Shown one piece after another: positions 59,690 to 64,000 of a stretch of 64,000 nucleotides of DNA; position 1 is the first letter of the stretch; the number at the start of each line of letters is the position of its first letter. Position numbers and translations under genes: made by a program. The notes beneath the pieces are model-generated. The model ran no database searches, was not told the origin of the DNA, and worked only from the letters and a program-made list of their open reading frames with translations. The DNA lies in assembly GCA_031002005.1 (NCBI GenBank), contig JARYHS010008074.1, positions 278,381,930-278,445,929 of the forward strand. The letters are read 5' to 3'. Origin of the DNA: Vandiemenella viatica. Taxonomy: Eukaryota > Arthropoda > Insecta > Orthoptera > Morabidae.

Positions 59690-62000
59690 GAGAAGAAAGT
59701 TGGTGGATGGGTTTTCATATTGGTTAGCAAAAACTACTTGAAATCACTGGTTGTTATAGACTGTAGTCATGAGGTACTTGGGGTAGATTTTTGTGGTGAT
59801 AAAAAACAAAAATTAGGGACTAGGCTATTTACCACTATGGAAGATCGAATGATGAAGATGAGGCTCCTGGAAAGAAATTAAATTCATTTTCAGAGGTGAG
59901 CATTGTATAGTAGGGACATAATTTACCTGTTTTCAACTGGGAGGGGGTAAAATTAATAGCACAAGACATTTAGTAAGAGGTCAAATTTTACATAAGCAGT
60001 ATAGCCCAACACAAAGGTCCAAACATGCTGGTTATCATCATAATAAAGCCTGATGAACTCTGTATGAAGTCTCAAGTAAGTGAAGAAATAAGTGATCATG
60101 AATCAATTTGGATGGATATTAGATGGTTCAGTAAACCAGTGGCCAAAATTGAAAGTGATTATAAGTATAGTTATAAAAAGGCATATATTTCAGATTGGAA
60201 GAGATAATTCAGTGGTGGATTTGGATTATGGAAGAACGCAAGTACTATAAAGTTAAACTGGTAACAGTTAAAACAGAAAATAAAGATAAGTATGGGAAAA
60301 AATGATAGGAGGCTAAGAAGGTTGAGAGAACAGAACACAATAGTTAACCCTTTAACTGCTACGGTTCGGCCGGCCGAGCCCTCGCTGAGTGCGGCTTTGT
60401 TTACGCCTAAGCTGTTTACCTGCCCTGGAATGCCGCGTTAGACCGGACCGCTGTGTACTGAATACGTCTGGAGCGTTTTGTGTGGCGTTCTTCTGCTGTC
60501 GCTCTGCGATTTGAAACCGCAGATACAAAATAAATACAGTTAATATAACATCTAAAGTTTTTCAGTTTAAAGCTCCTCTAAAAGTGAATATCTGCGTAAT
60601 CAAACATGCCGGTACTTCATATACTAAATAGATATTACAGCAACTGAAATGTTTTTAGTTTGTGAGCGTAGTAATTTATCTGGAGAGAACCTTTCCGAAT
60701 ACCTTTCACAAATTCTGCACAAATTTTCCAGCCTTCTTTTTGACCCGGGTTAATGTATTTTTAATTATTTTTTTTTGTATTTCGTTTAGTTTTAGAGGCG
60801 TATAAATGTAATATAATTATTACTCTGAAGTTAACCATGGTTAGTAATTCTTTTTGTGTGATAAGCCTTGAAAAATGGTACAACACACAGTGATACATTA
60901 CATGTTCTGCATTGGTTTCTCGACGCACTTTCTGTATCGAAGTAGCCACGCACGTTAACACGTCTACAGCAGTCAAAGGGTTAAGAGAGGTAATGGCAGT
61001 AGATAAACAAAACAAGGGATTAAAAATGAGGAAAGATGAAGACAGGGTTATAAAAATTTTGGGGATGCAGGTGTATCACTGAATGATGCACCCAGAAATT
61101 TCTATTACCATGCTAAAAAACTGGTAATCAGATGATTGCAGGTGACAACGTAGAAGAAGTGCTGAGATTTTGAGATATTAAGTAACAGGATTAATGAGAT
61201 TATTAGAAAGATTGTTGTTCAGGTATTGGAGGATGAGCATTAGAGGAGGAGGTTCTCCCCATAAGTAGAAATAAACAGACTACAAAATTTGAAATAGATC
61301 TTGCAGACATTATGAAGGAACTATAAAGCAAAAAAAAAAAAAAAAATGTGAAAAGGGGAAGTCTAGATACCATTACTGTAGATGTGTTCATGGTGGATGG
61401 AAATAACATTTTATCTTACCACATAGTATTGTTTAGATTGTGTCTGGAGACTTGCTGTTTAACAGAAGACTGGAAAAGTGCAGCACACCAGCCCATAATG
61501 CAAGAGTGACAAATAGAGTTGAAAATTATAGGCCAATTACTTTGAAATCAGTGGGAAGATTAATGTGATGACACCAAAAATGTCTGTGATGAAAGAAAAT
61601 GATTTGGAAATTGCCAATATGGCTTTAGGTAAGGATCATCATGTACATGTTAGTTTTGGACTACGTGCACAATATATTGAACAAAATAGACAAGGGAGTC
61701 AAATATGATAGTTTAGCAAGGGATTTGACAGGCATCTGACAGAGTGAACCATAAAATGGTGTTAAGTAAGGTAAAATCCATGAAAGTCAGCGGCAGCCTT
61801 AACCATTGGAAGGCTCCGGGTGGCAGATTATCACAAGGCCCTTGTTCTTTGTACAAAGTACGTAAACCGAAAGTAAGTATTTCTTTTGATTGACGAGAAA
61901 TGCAAAAGTTATAAATAAATAAATTTTGTATTTCAAAATATTATATTAGAAGATTTATAAAAGTTAACAAAACATAAAGATGACAAATTATTAATGATGA
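59690..62000 (+). pseudogene. LINE-A copy interrupted by a piggyBac-type MITE
   Basis: Decayed + strand copy downstream of the last exon. The endonuclease reads VFILVSKNYLKSLVVIDCS and HEVLGVDFCGDKKQK at about 59710-59815; later pieces are EISDHESIWMDIRWFSKPVA (60090) and NYRPITLKSV-like text (61527). A 633-base MITE at TTAA sits at 60348-60980. Its 3' limit near 61800-62000 is uncertain. Confidence 0.75.
60348..60980. mobile_element. piggyBac-type MITE at TTAA
   Basis: Begins CCCTTTAACTGCTACGG and ends CAGCAGTCAAAGGG, so the inverted ends match over about 13 bases with one mismatch. TTAA flanks both sides (60344-60347 and 60981-60984), the target of piggyBac transposases. At 633 bases with no transposase it is non-autonomous. 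Its GC-rich ends contrast with the surrounding AT-rich LINE-A copy, which it splits. Confidence 0.85.
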
Positions 62001-62012
62001 TAAGCTAAGGTA

Positions 62013-63746
62013 CGTAAGCACCTTAGAATCTGGGTAAATTCCAGTTTTCTTGGCTATATAGCATAAGGGAGGGAGTAAGCTTTTCTGTAAACATAAAATT
62101 TTTCAGTTCGCAATTACAGGATATGAGAGACACGTTTCATGCAGAAGCCGATACAGCAAAATAACTCAGAACATATGCCAATTTAAAAACATTAAAGTCA
62201 TTTAGCATATAATACAAGCTCTAAATAAACAATTTATAATAGTAAATAACCTTTAAACTAACCTGAAACAGTGTAATCCATTATTACCCAATTTGTAAAC
62301 AGTCGATTTTGGTTATGTGATAACTAATTCTCACCACTTTTCAGTGCAGTAAAGTAATTTCATAATAATAATAACCCGAAAGAAAACTAAATTCACTAAA
62401 AATCAGTAATTCCAGGCCATATAAACAAAATAAACATAATTTTAAATACTTCCTTAGATACACTTGCAGTTTCAACATTAAATAACCACATGTTTACAAT
62501 AATTTCCTGAACTAAAAAGTAAATTTCCTGAAAGAGTAAAGAATCTAGTATAAACAAATTAAAGTTTAAAAACATTCAATGCAGGAGAACAAATATTAAA
62601 TCAATTTTAATGTTATTACGTCGTAAACAAAAACGTGGTAATTTCGAAATTAAACTACGATTAAACAAGAACACTTCTGGGAAACAAAACAACTTTCAGA
62701 ACACGTGATAAAATTTAAAGAAAATTCAGCTAATATGAGCAGCACTTTAATATTTATTAACCAGAAGCCAAGTTTTCTAACAAGGCTTCAAAGCAATCTC
62801 AACCTCGATTTTAGTAAAACAGATAACTTCTCTAATATACCACTGATAATAACAAAAGTTACATTTTTGAAATCAGGAGCAAACACAGAACAAATTGACA
62901 CTAATTTAAACATGATAATTTAGAATCCAGCAGGAATTTCTAAAATTGCACAAATTAAGAAATAGATCGAGGATTTACCAACTGTTTTTAGGAAATTCAT
63001 TAGCATTGCTCTCACACACTTTAATTATTTACAAAAAGACACGTTAATTTAGAATTATAGTCATCATGCTTTTAATAAATCGTAAGGGCCAGGCTGCACA
63101 CTGTTAAATTTTGAACATTAATGATAATTAAACTTTTTCAGAATATTTTTTGGTAAGCGGTAGATCATGGTTAGCATACGGCAGAGAGTATGGGGCTCAG
63201 GAAATCTGCCTTGCCTTTTGTTTCAAGATGTGGAGTAATCAGGTGCTAGTGTGTTCCATTGAGTGGGGCTGGTGGCAAGCATCAAGGATGACTTCTGGTA
63301 ACTTTTTGAGACACAGCATGGACGATTCACCGCCATGTTAAATTTTTTCCGCTCATGAGTTGTGCTAGCAGTGACTATGGGCTTATAATTTTTCTAAAGG
63401 AGTTTAGTCTGGTACTTCTTCCTCTTCATGACTTGTAATTTTTGGAGACATTTAGTTCGATTGCCAATTCGACTGTAATTGCTATTTTTCAAATGTGACT
63501 GTGTAATAAATTCAAAATTTTCATCAAGTGGACTTATACATGCTTTCTTAGTGAACATTAACCTTTCCCTAACTTTTGGTTTAAACAAGCTATGTGGAGA
63601 CTGCTAGGCTTTACAGTTGGATTATCCAGGAAAATACATGGTCATTCAAATTTATTAATACAAACTTAGTAGAACTTTCACGTCAGAAGTCAGTTAAGGT
63701 TACTAAACTGATACTACACTCCAGTATATTGGTTTAGCCCCTTACA
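62013..63746 (+). repeat. Solo-LTR-like element, copy 2 (1.73 kb)
   Basis: Same sequence as 29261-31026 with moderate divergence and the same orientation. The flank ggta occurs on both sides (62009-62012 and 63747-63750). The first base of the terminus has changed (cGTAAG), while the end cccCTTACA is intact. No coding region recognised. Confidence 0.75.
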
Positions 63747-64000
63747 GGTATATGAATGCCTTGAAAGATATATGCAGGGATTTAAAAATAATGTGTTCAT
63801 CTTTTCCTAAGACTAAAATTTTTAATTTAAGCACCAGCTTGCTTTTGATAGCTCATTTCCTTTTTGAACTACCCGAATCAAATTAACTACTGGTAGGTAT
63901 CACTAATTTCATAAAACTTGTTTTGCACATAAAACTAACTCAGAAATAATTTACAATTAGTTTTACACAGTTTTTTAACAACTCATTCTTTACTGTAAGT

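Noticed and set aside
1..64000. CRISPR array, phage or bacterial operon
   Set aside because: The genome is eukaryotic with spliced exons and retroelements; no regularly spaced repeats were seen.

Overview
The window is intronic and intergenic DNA of a large, repeat-rich animal genome, most likely an insect. Its only recognisable host gene is a class 6 (ATP11-type) P4-ATPase, a phospholipid flippase. Five exons on the + strand (26913-27071, 40047-40150, 40930-41072, 56757-56996, 59121-59263) encode part of the nucleotide-binding domain through the hinge TGDK motif. Introns of about 13.0 kb, 0.8 kb, 15.7 kb and 2.1 kb separate them. The phosphorylation-site exon and the C-terminal membrane segments are not in the window. 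A tRNA-derived SINE family with three copies resembles, from memory, SINEs of polyneopteran insects (grasshoppers, stick insects, cockroaches); that assignment is tentative.

Bases 1-8103 and 18121-26230 are two near-identical copies in direct orientation. They differ mainly by scattered 1-4 base indels. The first copy stops at a run of exactly 1000 N (8104-9103). An unmerged contig overlap or haplotig is the simplest reading, but a real tandem duplication of at least 8 kb (period about 18.1 kb) cannot be excluded. Each copy holds, in order: remains of a Penelope-like element (PLE) with inverted 3' ends, a decayed LTR-retrotransposon gag and LTR, a second PLE whose 5' half is inverted as in twin priming, about 2.5 kb of unclassified AT-rich DNA, and a 1.1-1.3 kb dispersed repeat called R here.

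Between the two copies (9104-18120) is a nest of elements. A CR1-like LINE fragment is followed by a third PLE in head-to-head inverted arrangement. Its truncated arm is split by an LTR with matched termini, and that LTR is split by a nearly complete non-LTR retrotransposon (ORF1 esterase end plus endonuclease-reverse transcriptase ORF2).

From 26.2 kb to the end the P4-ATPase introns are packed with transposons. Seven loci belong to one CR1-like family (LINE-A), whose ORF1 carries a PHD-like zinc finger and an SGNH-esterase end. There is also a hAT transposon with an exact 8-base target duplication inside LINE-A, a hAT MITE and a LINE fragment inside that hAT, two 1.75 kb solo-LTR-like elements with 4-base target duplications, a piggyBac-type MITE, a TA-flanked MITE just after the last exon, a long palindrome, and further SINE and R copies. 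Exact target duplications let much of the insertion order be read directly. Apart from the P4-ATPase I see no convincing host gene, structural RNA gene or CRISPR array.
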